Origin: Actinokineospora diospyrosa
Lineage (GTDB): Bacteria > Actinomycetota > Actinomycetes > Mycobacteriales > Pseudonocardiaceae
Direction: 5' to 3'
Length of the DNA stretch: 64,000 nucleotides
NCBI RefSeq assembly: GCF_024171925.1
Contig: NZ_JAMTCO010000007.1
Coordinates: 1 to 64,000, forward strand
Below are positions 16,928-25,595 of this stretch, piece after piece. The notes under the pieces were generated by a model. The model saw only the letters and a list, made by a program, of their open reading frames with translations. It ran no database searches and was not told the DNA's origin. Position 1 is the first letter of the stretch, and each line of letters opens with the position of its first letter. Made by a program: the position numbers and the translations under genes.

Positions 16928-18757
16928 TTAGTTCTTGTCGCGAACGGACCGGATACCGGCAAGGAGCCTCTCCGCCCGTTCTTGCCCGGCGACCACGTCT
17001 GTCAGGCGCTTGTTTACCACGGTGACGCGCTTCTGCCGCTCGCTCACATCAAGTCGTAATGCTTTGTCGACCTCGCGCAGCTGCTCCTCGATCCCGCTGA
17101 TCCGCTTGCCGAGCGCCTCGTCGAGGGCAAGGGAGAGCTGGGATTCCGCGTCGATCAACTGCTCGGACACCAACTGGTCCAATGTGGACCGGGCATCGGC
17201 GATGGAGTCGTTGAGCCACAGCTTCATGTGCTGCTTGTCCGCGGTGTGCTTGCGGGTGCGCGCGATCCACCACCCGGCGCCGAGGCCGATGATGATGGTG
17301 GGCACCAGCAGGATCGGCGCGGCGATCGCGCCTGCCAGCGGGATCACCGCCATCTTGCCCGCGCCGATGCCGCCGGAGACGCCCATGAAGACGAGCAGCT
17401 TGTCCTCGGCGGTCGGCAGCCGCTTCTCCGCGGCCCGCAGCACCACTTGCGACGCCCCGCTGCGCGCGAACTGGCCGCGGATGACGGCGAGCTCGTCCTC
17501 GCTGAACAGTTCACTGAGGACGGAGTCGGCGACCTGGTTGAGCCGGGTGCTCACCGACTCCGACACCTTGCCGCTGACCATCTGCATGGCGGCGTCGACC
17601 TGACCGGGCAGGTCCTTGAGCCGGTCCTTGTCCGCCACGTCGATCGCCTGGCGGAACCAGGCCTGCACGTCGCGCATCTGGCGGCTGACCTCGTGCGCGT
17701 TCTCCAGCCGGGCCCGCTGGACCTCGCCGCGCAGCTTGACCTGCCAGCCGCGGGTCGAGGACCGGCGCTCGGCGGTGAGCTCGTCCTTGCGCGCGCGCAG
17801 CGCCTCCGCCTCGGCCTCACCGGTGGTCAGCGCCCGGCGCTCGTTCTCCAGGTTGACCTTCAGCTCACCGAGCGAGGAGGACAGCGCACGCAGGGTGTTC
17901 GCCTCGCCGAGCATCGCCGAGCGGCCGACGAGCAGCGACTGCAGCGATTCGACCAGTTGCGGGACACCGGAGCGGTCCTTGAGCATTTCGGCGGAATCCG
18001 GGTTGGGCGCTTTGCCCGCCATTTCGAACATGCGCGAGGAAACCGGGTGGAAAGTGGCGTCCTTGAACCGCGGTGCGTGTTCGGCCAACAGCGCCTGGTT
18101 CGCCTCGAGCACCTGCCGCCAGCCGCGGTAGGCGTCTACTTTGGACAGCGCGAATACCACCGTCTCGACCCGGTCGCCGACGTTGGCCAGGAACCCGAGC
18201 TCGCCGACGGTGAACGGCGCGGAGGCGTCGACGACGAACAGCAGCGCGGTGGCCGACGCGGCCGCCTCGACGGCCAGCTCGCCGTGCACCGAGTCCAGCC
18301 CGCCGACCCCGGGGGTGTCGACGATGACCAGCTTCTCCAGCAGCGGCACCGGCCCGTCGACCTCGACGTAGCGCGGCGGCAGCTCCCCGTCGGGCAGCTC
18401 GTGCGCCGCGGACACCCAGTTGACCAGCTTGGCGATGTCCACCGGCACCGGCGCGAGCTGACCGGGGTAGCAGGCGCGCGCCTCCCACTGCTCGGCGTGG
18501 CCGAACACCAGGTAGGTCGCGGTCGCCACGTCCGCGTCGACCGGGGACAGCCCCGAGGTCTCGATCATGGCGTTGACCAGCGAGCTCTTGCCCCGGTTGG
18601 TCTCGCCGACGACCACGACGGAGGGCTTCTTGCGGCGCCGGGCGCGGATCTGCTCGACCCACTGCGCCGACTCGGGGGCCGTCTCGCGCAGCAGGGCCAG
18701 CAGCTGCTCCCTGGTCTGCGCGACCTGCTTGGGCAGCGAGAGCTTCGGCTGGGTCAT
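16928..18757 (-). CDS. Dynamin-like GTPase with membrane segment (first of two in the region)
   Basis: 609 residues. The G domain has VVVVGETNRGKSSLVNAMI (G1, ~47-62), a VDTPGVGGLDS switch II (~147) and FALSKVDAY as the G4-like motif. A long helical middle follows, then a hydrophobic hairpin (AVIPLAGAIAAPILLVPTII) near residues 465-495 and a C-terminal coiled coil. This matches bacterial dynamin-like proteins (IniA and related), which remodel membranes. Its ATG overlaps the stop of the GrpE-like gene (ATGA). A role in envelope stress is an inference from the family. Confidence 0.87.
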   Translation of the reverse strand: MTQPKLSLPKQVAQTREQLLALLRETAPESAQWVEQIRARRRKKPSVVVVGETNRGKSSLVNAMIETSGLSPVDADVATATYLVFGHAEQWEARACYPGQLAPVPVDIAKLVNWVSAAHELPDGELPPRYVEVDGPVPLLEKLVIVDTPGVGGLDSVHGELAVEAAASATALLFVVDASAPFTVGELGFLANVGDRVETVVFALSKVDAYRGWRQVLEANQALLAEHAPRFKDATFHPVSSRMFEMAGKAPNPDSAEMLKDRSGVPQLVESLQSLLVGRSAMLGEANTLRALSSSLGELKVNLENERRALTTGEAEAEALRARKDELTAERRSSTRGWQVKLRGEVQRARLENAHEVSRQMRDVQAWFRQAIDVADKDRLKDLPGQVDAAMQMVSGKVSESVSTRLNQVADSVLSELFSEDELAVIRGQFARSGASQVVLRAAEKRLPTAEDKLLVFMGVSGGIGAGKMAVIPLAGAIAAPILLVPTIIIGLGAGWWIARTRKHTADKQHMKLWLNDSIADARSTLDQLVSEQLIDAESQLSLALDEALGKRISGIEEQLREVDKALRLDVSERQKRVTVVNKRLTDVVAGQERAERLLAGIRSVRDKN

Positions 18758-19230
18758 GCGGTGGCGGCCTTACCGGTGTAGACGGTCACGATCGGCGGGC
18801 GCAGCACCTGCCCGCGATCGCTGAACCCCACCACCTCGGTCTCCGCGACGGTCCCCTGCAGCCCCTCGTCCTCGGTGACCAGCGTGCCGCCCGCCTCGTG
18901 GTGCGCCGGGTCGAACCGGTCGCCGTCCGGCCGGACCGCCAGCACGCCGACGTCGGCCAAGCCCTCCTCGATCCGCTCGGCCACCCCGGAACTGCGGGCC
19001 CGGTCGTGCGCGTAGAGGGCCAGCGACACCAGCGCCCGCCGCTCCGCGACCGCCTGGTCGTACACCTCGGGCGCGATGCTCACCAACGTCGGCTCCACCC
19101 GGAAGTCGTCACTCAGCTCCTCGTGCGCCACCACTTCGACGACCTCCTGATCGGCCTCGGCGATCACCTCGGCCCGCACCTCGATGGTCGAGTCCTCGTC
19201 TTTGCGCTTGCCCTTGAACCAGGACGCCAT
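18754..19230 (-). CDS. GrpE-like protein preceding a dynamin-like GTPase
   Basis: 158 residues. The C-terminal ~70 residues (GLADVGVLAVRPDGDRFDP, AHHEA, then VAETEVVGFSDRGQVLRPP and IVTVYTG) match the beta-domain of GrpE, the nucleotide exchange factor of DnaK. The N-terminal dimerisation helix is short and very acidic, so it is not the housekeeping GrpE (~200 residues). No dnaK or dnaJ gene is adjacent. Coupling by overlap to the dynamin-like gene suggests it serves an Hsp70-like partner or the GTPase itself. That is inference from the arrangement. Confidence 0.75.
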   Translation of the reverse strand: MASWFKGKRKDEDSTIEVRAEVIAEADQEVVEVVAHEELSDDFRVEPTLVSIAPEVYDQAVAERRALVSLALYAHDRARSSGVAERIEEGLADVGVLAVRPDGDRFDPAHHEAGGTLVTEDEGLQGTVAETEVVGFSDRGQVLRPPIVTVYTGKAATA

Positions 19231-19470
19231 TCCGCCTCACCCAGCCTGTCCGCACCGTGTAGCGCCGAATCGTATAGCCGGCGGGCGGCCCACCCCGGCG
19301 GTTCCGAGCAGCACCGACGACCGGGACCGAGCTGTGACCTGGACCACCAACCCCCAGATCGACCTGCCCGCCGACGTTGATCACCGTGAGGCGCGGAGGC
19401 GTCCGCACCTCGTGCTCCACCAGTTCAGCTCGCTCGAACACAGCATCGAGCCCGGAAGAACGGAGCCGGC

Positions 19471-20082
19471 ATGACCGGCAGCGTTTCACGCCGAGGCGCC
19501 TGGTCCGAGTCCCCACTCGGGCGGGCAGGCCGGGCACTCCCGAACGGGACAGCGCGCCCACCCACCCCCGATGTCGACCCGCAGCCGCTCGAAGAGGAGT
19601 TCGAGGGTTTCGTCGCGAGCACTTACGACACCGTCTTCCGAACGGCGTGGCGCAAGAGCGGAGATCGCGACCTGAGCCAGGACTTCACCCAAGAAGCGTT
19701 CCTGCGGCTGTGGAAGCACCGGGTGGAAACCGGTAACCAGGTCTGGACCGCGCCTTACGCGGTCCAGACCGTGAAGAACATCATCCTCGACCACCACCGG
19801 CGGCAGCGCGGCACTGTTGTCCCGATGGCGGCCGAGCACCTCAGCGACCACCCCCACGGCGAGGACACCTACGACTGGGAGCGGTCGATGAGCACGGCGG
19901 TTCGCAACGCTTTCGACCGGTTGCCCGTTCGACAACGACAAGTCGTCGACGCGGTGGTGCTGCAAGGGATCACGCCCGCCGAACTCGCGCGGACGATGAA
20001 CCTGGACCGGCAGACCGTGTACGACTACAAGCGAATGGGCCTGCGGAGACTCGCGAGGTTGCTTTCCGGGAAAACAGAGTAG
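19471..20082 (+). CDS. ECF-type RNA polymerase sigma factor
   Basis: 203 residues. Region 2 is FEGFVASTYDTVFRTAWRKSG and DLSQDFTQEAFLRLWKHR (~46-85). Region 4 (~145-200) has FDRLPVRQRQVVDAVVLQG and ITPAELARTMNLDRQTVYDYKRMG, a helix-turn-helix. It lacks region 3, as ECF factors do. The ATG has a GGAG upstream; the first 40 residues are Pro/Arg-rich. No anti-sigma factor with a membrane segment follows; the downstream gene is a small soluble protein, so regulation is unlike the classical sigma/anti-sigma pair. The 240 bases upstream hold no recognised gene. Confidence 0.87.
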   Translation: MTGSVSRRGAWSESPLGRAGRALPNGTARPPTPDVDPQPLEEEFEGFVASTYDTVFRTAWRKSGDRDLSQDFTQEAFLRLWKHRVETGNQVWTAPYAVQTVKNIILDHHRRQRGTVVPMAAEHLSDHPHGEDTYDWERSMSTAVRNAFDRLPVRQRQVVDAVVLQGITPAELARTMNLDRQTVYDYKRMGLRRLARLLSGKTE

Positions 20083-20100
20083 GCGGAGAAAAGAGGAGCC

Positions 20101-20472
20101 ATGGGCGTTGACCAGCGGTCAGGCCGCCCGCCCCTCACCGAGCACGAGCGCGGGGACCGGGTGCGCGAGATCATCGCCGCGGTCCAGGCGCGCCCCGAAC
20201 TCGGCCGCGTTGGGCAGGTCGGCAGCCGCGCCGACCTGCCCTGCGCAGGGGCTGCTCGCGGTGTTGAGCAGTGGGTGAACGAAGAACACGTCCGCGCGGA
20301 ACTGGCGGACGCCGAACGGGCGGCGCTCGCGGGCGATTGTCGTAGTGCCCGCCGCGCCGCCGAGCTTTACCAAGCGATCCACGAGTTCGACCGGTCGACC
20401 GCCTGGTGGCGGACTGCGGCCGAACTCGGCGACGAGGACGCCATCGACTACGTGCGGTACGTCCTCGACTAG
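20101..20472 (+). CDS. Small helical protein downstream of an ECF sigma factor
   Basis: 123 residues starting 18 bases after the sigma gene, with a GAGGAG site just before the ATG, so the two form an operon. The C-terminal half (LAGDCRSARRAAELYQAI ... AWWRTAAELGDEDAIDYV) looks like one or two TPR/Sel1-like helical hairpins. The N-terminal part is charged. It could be a regulator or effector tied to the sigma factor. No family was recognised with confidence. Confidence 0.68.
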   Translation: MGVDQRSGRPPLTEHERGDRVREIIAAVQARPELGRVGQVGSRADLPCAGAARGVEQWVNEEHVRAELADAERAALAGDCRSARRAAELYQAIHEFDRSTAWWRTAAELGDEDAIDYVRYVLD

Positions 20473-20577
20473 CCGATCCGGGCGGCTGGACAACGGAGTA
20501 CCACGCGCCGATTCCGGTTGTCGGGACCGGAATCACCCCGGGGCACCGGGAACCAGACCAGCATTGCGCCACGAAAT

Positions 20578-20620
20578 GGGCGGCTTTCGCGAACACCGCG
20601 AAAGCCGCCCATTTTCTTTT
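20578..20620 (+). terminator. Strong Rho-independent terminator of the sigma operon
   Basis: Perfect 14-bp stem GGGCGGCTTTCGCG / CGCGAAAGCCGCCC with loop AACAC, followed by ATTTTCTTTT, about 105 bases after the small gene's stop. From 20621 to 20831 only a 26-codon ORF (20692-20772) is seen, which is too short to call. Confidence 0.92.
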
Positions 20621-20831
20621 CGCCGGGACTCCAGATCGGACGGCGGTTCTCGTTGAAAGGAGTAGGTGTAGCACCCAGCGAGAGGGCAGGCATGACCCGA
20701 GGTGAACGCGTCCCGGCAGTTCTCGACGACCGCGATCGCGAGTGGACGGTGGCGGTCGCGGTCGGCCGGTGATCCGGCGGTTGCGGGCGACCGGTCCCAC
20801 CGCAGGCTGAAGATCGGCGACACTCTGCGGC

Positions 20832-21548
20832 GTGGACCCGATCGCCGCTGCCCGCGCCGTCGTCGCGCGGCGCTTCCCCGACGCGTTGGCCGCCGTGCTC
20901 GGCGGCAGTGCGCGGACCAAGCACCGGACCGCGCTGTCGGACCTCGACATCGTGGTGGTCCTCGGTGGAGCGCCCGCGCCGTTCCGCGAGACGACCGAGC
21001 ACGAGGGTTGGGTGGTCGAACTGTTCTGCCACACCACCGAGTCGCTCGGGGAGTTCGTCGATCGCGAGACCGCGGCCCGCCGCTCGCCGTTGCTGCATAT
21101 GTGCGGCGAGGGCGTGTTGCTGGTCGACTCGGGCGGCGCGGGCGGGCGGATCCGGGAAGAGGCGCGAGCCCGGTTGGCCGCGGGACCACCACCGCTGACC
21201 GAGGTCGACATCGATGACCGCCGCTACATGATCACCGATCTGCTCGACGACCTCGCTGGATCGCCCGACCGCGACGAAGCGGTCTTCATCGCGAACCGGC
21301 TGCTGACGGCCACCGGCGAGTTCGTCCTCGGCCTGCGGCGGCGGTGGCAGTCACACGGCAAGTGGCTCCACCGCCGCCTGCGCGAAGCCGACCCGCGGCT
21401 GTGCGCGGACCTGCTCCTCGGGTACCGGCTGCTGGTCCACGCGGGGGACCGGTCCGGGTTCACGCGGGTCGTCGAGTCGGTCCTCGACCAAGCGGGCGGC
21501 AGGCTGCTCACCGGCTACCGGAGGGTCAGCCGCCAGCCTGGGCCTTGA
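20832..21548 (+). CDS. Nucleotidyltransferase-fold protein
   Basis: 238 residues from a GTG. The polymerase-beta-type motif is present: LGGSARTKHRT followed by SDLDIVVVLG, with the two Asp residues that bind metal. The C-terminal half is helical (ITDLLDDLAGSPDRDEAVFI ...) as in the minimal nucleotidyltransferases and streptomycin adenylyltransferase-like enzymes. It probably transfers a nucleotide to a small molecule or protein; no substrate is indicated. Its 3' end overlaps the convergent dynamin-like gene by 23 bases. No obvious ribosome-binding site precedes the GTG, so the start is less certain. Confidence 0.75.
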   Translation: MDPIAAARAVVARRFPDALAAVLGGSARTKHRTALSDLDIVVVLGGAPAPFRETTEHEGWVVELFCHTTESLGEFVDRETAARRSPLLHMCGEGVLLVDSGGAGGRIREEARARLAAGPPPLTEVDIDDRRYMITDLLDDLAGSPDRDEAVFIANRLLTATGEFVLGLRRRWQSHGKWLHRRLREADPRLCADLLLGYRLLVHAGDRSGFTRVVESVLDQAGGRLLTGYRRVSRQPGP

Positions 21549-23127
21549 GCTGCTGCCAGATGAGGAAGTACGCGCGGTGCACGACGTGCGCCACCCGGCT
21601 CTGCGCGGGGGTGGCACCGAAAGAGGCGAAGGAGCGCCACCAGCCCGCGCGTTCCAGCGCGTACGCCGAGTGTTCGTTGTGCGGGCGGCCCTTCATGCCC
21701 AACTGCTCGCCGATGTCGGCGTTGCTGCCGACCCGGAGCACCTCCTCCGCCAGGTCCTCCGGCATGTCGACCGCGCCGGAGGTCACCAGCGTCAACGCCT
21801 CCAGCAACCGCAACTGGTGCGCCTCCGGCTTGGCGAGCAGGACCTCGATGGCATCGTGCACGCGCTGGCGCTCGCCGGGGTCGCCGGAGGCGTGGGCGAG
21901 GGCGGTAACCGAGGCCAGCGCGGCGGCGGCCTTGATGCCGTCGGCGCGAGCGCGGAAGACGGCGTCCAAGCGGGAGCGGACGCCCGCGAGGCCGGAGGCG
22001 TCGAGGAGCTTGCGGCGCAGGGCGCCCGCGGTGAGGTCGGGGTCGGCCCGCAGGGCGTCGACGGCGCGGCGGATGCCGTAGAGGTCGAGCTTCTCCAGCA
22101 GGCGCACGCGGGTCCCGGTCGGGACGTCGCACTCCCAGGTGGTGAAGATGTCCGCCGAGATCAGCATGGTTTCCCAGATCGCGTCGTCGAGCTGGGCGAG
22201 CAGGCGCAGGGCGTCGGCGTCGGCCGAGGTGAAGCCGCCGGACTCGGCCGACTCGGCGATCAGGCCGATGACCGGGATGACGTCGGCGACGCGCGGCTTG
22301 AGCGTGGCGGCCTGCTTCTCGGCGAGCAGGGTCGCCGCCTTCCACACGTCGCCGTCGCTGCCGGTGACCGACTCCGGGGTGATGGTGTCGGCCTTGTTCA
22401 GCACGGCGATCGCGTTGACCGGACCGGCCTCGCGGCTGGCCGTCGCGGCGGTGAACGCGGCGAGGGCCTGCTGGTCGTCGGCGCGCACGCCCTGGGTCAC
22501 CACGTACAGCACGGCCTCGGCACCGGCGACGGCGTTGCGCGAGGTCTCGTCGAGGTCGTCGGAGTCGTCGGGGTCCTTGTCGCTGTCCTTGTCGGGGTCC
22601 GCGCCCTCCTCGCCGTCCTTGCGGTGCTTGGCCGCGCCGAGCAGCTGCTCGGTGCGCTTGACCGAGGCCAGGTCCAGCGAGCCGAGCCCGGGGGTGTCGA
22701 TCACCGTGAGGTCGCGCAGCACGGCGTTGGTCAGGTAGGCCTCCAGGTGCGAGACCTTGTCGAAGTCGACGTCGAGGTCGTTGGGGATCATGCCGCCGAC
22801 GTCGAAGGGCAGCACCTGCTTGGTGCCGTCGAAGAACACCAGCTCCACCCGGTCGACCGTGCCGTACTGGAACCGGGTGACCAGCCGGGTGCACTCGCCG
22901 ACGTCGGTCGGCGCGATCCGGCGGCCGATCAGCGCGTTCACCAGCGTCGACTTGCCCGACTTGATCCGGCCCGCCACCGCCACCTGCAGCGGGGCGGAGA
23001 GCCTGCGCAGGACCTCCCGGAACCCAGCCGCGGTGCGCGCGGACACCTGCGGCTGCAGGCGCTGGCACAGGTTGGCCACCGCGGCGGACAACGGTCCAGC
23101 GAGGTGCTGCTCGGTCGCGCTCGACAA
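21526..23127 (-). CDS. Dynamin-like GTPase (second of two in the region)
   Basis: 533 residues. G1 is VAVAGRIKSGKSTLVNALI (~50-68), switch II is VIDTPGLGSLDLA (~140), and AIAVLNKADT is the NKxD G4 motif near 243. An acidic insert (DPDKDSDKDPDDSDDLDE) interrupts the G domain after the AKHRKDGEEG stretch. No strong transmembrane hairpin is evident, unlike the paralogue at 16928, so the two may form an IniA/IniC-like pair with one membrane-inserted member. They are separated by the sigma-factor genes and are not in one operon. Confidence 0.85.
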   Translation of the reverse strand: MSSATEQHLAGPLSAAVANLCQRLQPQVSARTAAGFREVLRRLSAPLQVAVAGRIKSGKSTLVNALIGRRIAPTDVGECTRLVTRFQYGTVDRVELVFFDGTKQVLPFDVGGMIPNDLDVDFDKVSHLEAYLTNAVLRDLTVIDTPGLGSLDLASVKRTEQLLGAAKHRKDGEEGADPDKDSDKDPDDSDDLDETSRNAVAGAEAVLYVVTQGVRADDQQALAAFTAATASREAGPVNAIAVLNKADTITPESVTGSDGDVWKAATLLAEKQAATLKPRVADVIPVIGLIAESAESGGFTSADADALRLLAQLDDAIWETMLISADIFTTWECDVPTGTRVRLLEKLDLYGIRRAVDALRADPDLTAGALRRKLLDASGLAGVRSRLDAVFRARADGIKAAAALASVTALAHASGDPGERQRVHDAIEVLLAKPEAHQLRLLEALTLVTSGAVDMPEDLAEEVLRVGSNADIGEQLGMKGRPHNEHSAYALERAGWWRSFASFGATPAQSRVAHVVHRAYFLIWQQLKAQAGG

Positions 23128-23273
23128 ATCCCGTCTCCCTCACTCGCCCGCCGGAATGGTGCCATGCGCGCCCCGGGGGGTGGTGGCGAACGCCCCGCTC
23201 AGCCTGCGGGCGGACGCGACGATCCGACGGCGGGCGGACGCGGCCGAGCACCGGGGGTGCTTACGCTCGCACC

Positions 23274-24455
23274 GTGCGGAGGCTCAGTCTGTGGATGAAG
23301 GCGCACCCCATCGCCGGGGACAGCGTCATCGCCGCGCTGCTCGCTGCCATGGAGCTGGTGTCGCTGTTCGCCATGCCCGGCGGGGTGCACCCGGTGGTGT
23401 TCTGGCTGGTCGGGGCGGCGCTGCTGGGGCCGCTGGTGATCCGCAGGCGCGACCCGCTGCTGGCCGCGTACCTCATCCTGGCCGCGGGGTTCGCCCAGCT
23501 GCTGACCCACGGGCCCAACCCGAGCGGGATCGACGCGCGGATCCGGGTGTCCGACATCGCCCTGGGCATCGCGCTGTACACCACGGTCGCCTACGTCGGC
23601 CGCAGGCAGGGCGCGCTGTACGTGCTCTGGCTGGCGATCGGCACCGCGGCCTGGGCGACCTGGCGGATGGACCTGCCGGAGTCGATCCTGCCGACGCTGA
23701 TCTTCGTGGTGATCTTCGCGTTCTGCTGGGTGCTCGGGGAGTTCTCCGGGGCGCGGCGGGCCTACCACCTGGAGGTCGAGCGGCGGCTGGCGCTGCTGGA
23801 GACCGAGCGCGACCAGCAGGCCAGGATCGCCGTCGGCCAGGAGCGGGCCCGCATCGCCCGCGAGCTGCACGACGTGGTGGCGCACGCGGTGAGCGTGATC
23901 GTGGTGCACGCCGACGGCGCCGCCTACGCGGTGCGCTCGCAACCCGAGGTGGCCGAGCGGGCCATCCACACCATCTCCGCCACCGGCCGCGAGGCGCTCA
24001 CCGAGCTGCGCCGCCTGCTCGGCGTGCTGCGCAGCGAGGACGGCGAGAGCGACCGCACCCCCCAGCCGGGCACCCGGTCCATCTCCGACCTCGCCGAGCG
24101 GGTCCGCACGATCGGCGTCCCGGTGCTGCTGGACCTGGCGGGCGAGCTCGACGACCTGCCCGCCGGTGTCGGCCTGGGCATCTACCGGATCGTGCAGGAG
24201 GCGCTCACCAACACGATCAAGCACGCGGGCCCGGGCGCGACGGCCGCGGTGCAGGTGCGCCGGGTGGGCGACCGGGTGGAACTCGACATCACCGACCGCG
24301 GCCCGGGCACCTCCCGCAACGGGCTCGCCCCCGGCGGCAACGGGCTCATCGGGATGCGCGAGCGCGCCAACGTCTTCGGCGGCACGCTGCAGGCGGGCCC
24401 GCACGCCGAGGGCGGCTGGCGGGTGCGCGCGGTGCTGCCGGTAACGACCTCGTGA
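23274..24455 (+). CDS. Sensor histidine kinase of the NarL/DesK type
   Basis: 393 residues from a GTG. The N-terminal ~155 residues contain four to five transmembrane helices without a large extracytoplasmic loop. The HisKA_3 dimerisation box is ERARIARELHDVVAHAVSVI, with the phosphoacceptor His near 199. The ATPase domain has VQEALTNTIKHAG (N-box, ~313) and NGLIGMRERA (G-box). It phosphorylates the response regulator encoded 12 bases downstream. The signal is unknown. The class is very common in actinomycetes, and neighbours do not identify a target. Confidence 0.93.
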   Translation: MRRLSLWMKAHPIAGDSVIAALLAAMELVSLFAMPGGVHPVVFWLVGAALLGPLVIRRRDPLLAAYLILAAGFAQLLTHGPNPSGIDARIRVSDIALGIALYTTVAYVGRRQGALYVLWLAIGTAAWATWRMDLPESILPTLIFVVIFAFCWVLGEFSGARRAYHLEVERRLALLETERDQQARIAVGQERARIARELHDVVAHAVSVIVVHADGAAYAVRSQPEVAERAIHTISATGREALTELRRLLGVLRSEDGESDRTPQPGTRSISDLAERVRTIGVPVLLDLAGELDDLPAGVGLGIYRIVQEALTNTIKHAGPGATAAVQVRRVGDRVELDITDRGPGTSRNGLAPGGNGLIGMRERANVFGGTLQAGPHAEGGWRVRAVLPVTTS

Positions 24456-24467
24456 GGAAGGGCTACG

Positions 24468-25133
24468 TTGGGCCGCGTGATCAGGGTTGTGCTGGTGGAC
24501 GACCAGGAGCTGATGCGGGTCGGGTTCCGCATGGTGCTCGGCGCGCAGGACGACATGGAGGTCGTCGGCGAGGCCGGTAACGGCAGGGACGCGATCAAAC
24601 TCGCCGAGGACCTGCGCCCGGACGTCGTGCTCATGGACGTCCGGATGCCCGTTCTGGACGGGGTCGAGGCGACCAAGGCCATCACCGAGGCGGGCACGTC
24701 CAAGGTGCTGGTGATGACGACCTTCGACCTCGACGAGTACGCGTTGTCGGCGCTGCGCAACGGCGCGAGCGGCTTCCTGCTCAAGGACACCCCGCCCGGT
24801 CACCTGGTGTCGGCCCTGCGGTCGGTGGCCAGCGGGGACGCGGTGGTCTCGCCGAGCGTGACCCGCCGCTTGCTGGACCGGTTCCTCGGCCCCGGCGGCG
24901 GTGAACTGCGCGACGCCTCGGTGCTGGACGTGCTCACCGAGCGGGAGCGGGAGGTCCTCGTGCTGATGGCGCAGGGCCTGTCGAACACCGAGATCGCCCG
25001 CAAGCTGTTCCTGTCGGAGGCGACGGTCAAGACCCACGTGGGTCGGGTGCTGGCCAAACTCGAACTGCGCGACCGGGTACAGGCCGTCGTCCTCGCCTAC
25101 GAAACCGGCCTGGTCCGACCGGGCGACGTCTGA
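24468..25133 (+). CDS. LuxR/NarL-type response regulator
   Basis: 221 residues (TTG start, or a GTG three codons later). The receiver domain has VVLVDDQELMR and the phosphorylation Asp in VLMDVRMPVLDG near residue 57, Thr in MTTFDL and Lys in FLLKD. The C-terminal LuxR helix-turn-helix is LTEREREVLVLMAQGLSNTE, IARKLFLSEATVKTHVGRVL. It forms a two-component system with the preceding kinase. No target promoter can be identified from the sequence. Confidence 0.94.
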   Translation: MGRVIRVVLVDDQELMRVGFRMVLGAQDDMEVVGEAGNGRDAIKLAEDLRPDVVLMDVRMPVLDGVEATKAITEAGTSKVLVMTTFDLDEYALSALRNGASGFLLKDTPPGHLVSALRSVASGDAVVSPSVTRRLLDRFLGPGGGELRDASVLDVLTEREREVLVLMAQGLSNTEIARKLFLSEATVKTHVGRVLAKLELRDRVQAVVLAYETGLVRPGDV

Positions 25134-25249
25134 GGCTCTGGTCCCTGCTGGTCCTGAGTTCCCGGGTTCCTGGCCAGTGCTGACGGCGGCCGCCCCCACC
25201 CCGATCGGCTGAACCTTCCCCCCTGCTCATCCCCGACCTGCGGTTCGAG

Positions 25250-25380
25250 TTATCCACAACCCATCCGTGCATCCACAGCTTTTCGCCGACCCCCTCCGCG
25301 GGCCCCACACCGGGTAGACTGGCACCGGGGACGCCCCCCGTGGTGTGGTGGGGGCTGGGGTCGCGCGGGGAGGGCCTCCG
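25250..25380 (+). repeat. Twin DnaA-box module (single copy)
   Basis: TTATCCACA (25250-25258) and GCATCCACA (25269-25277) are 19 bp apart. CTTTTCGCCGACCCCCTCCG follows, then TAGACT at 25315-25320 (65 bp from the first box) and a conserved ~55 bp tail GGCACCGGGGACGCCCCCC ... GGAGGGCCTCCG. It is nearly identical to the three copies at 45 kb. Between it and the SDR gene (25381-25595) GGAGTTGGCGG recurs three times; no gene is seen. Confidence 0.85.
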
Positions 25381-25595
25381 GCTTGCCGGTTGGGTGCCGG
25401 TTGAGCGCCGGTTTTGTGGCTTGAGCTGGGGATTCTGAGCTGGAGTTGGCGGTCTGGCTGCGAGCCCTGGATGACCGACCTGGAGTTGGCGGCCGGGGTT
25501 GGTGGCCTGATGTTGGCGTGCCGGGGTTGGCGGGCCCGGGATGACCACCCTGGGGATAGCCGACTTGGAGTTGGCGGGCGGGGAGACGGCCGGGG

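Noticed and set aside
20692-20772. 26-codon ORF upstream of the nucleotidyltransferase as a leader peptide
   Set aside because: No attenuator-like hairpins or codon run are linked to it; too short to support.
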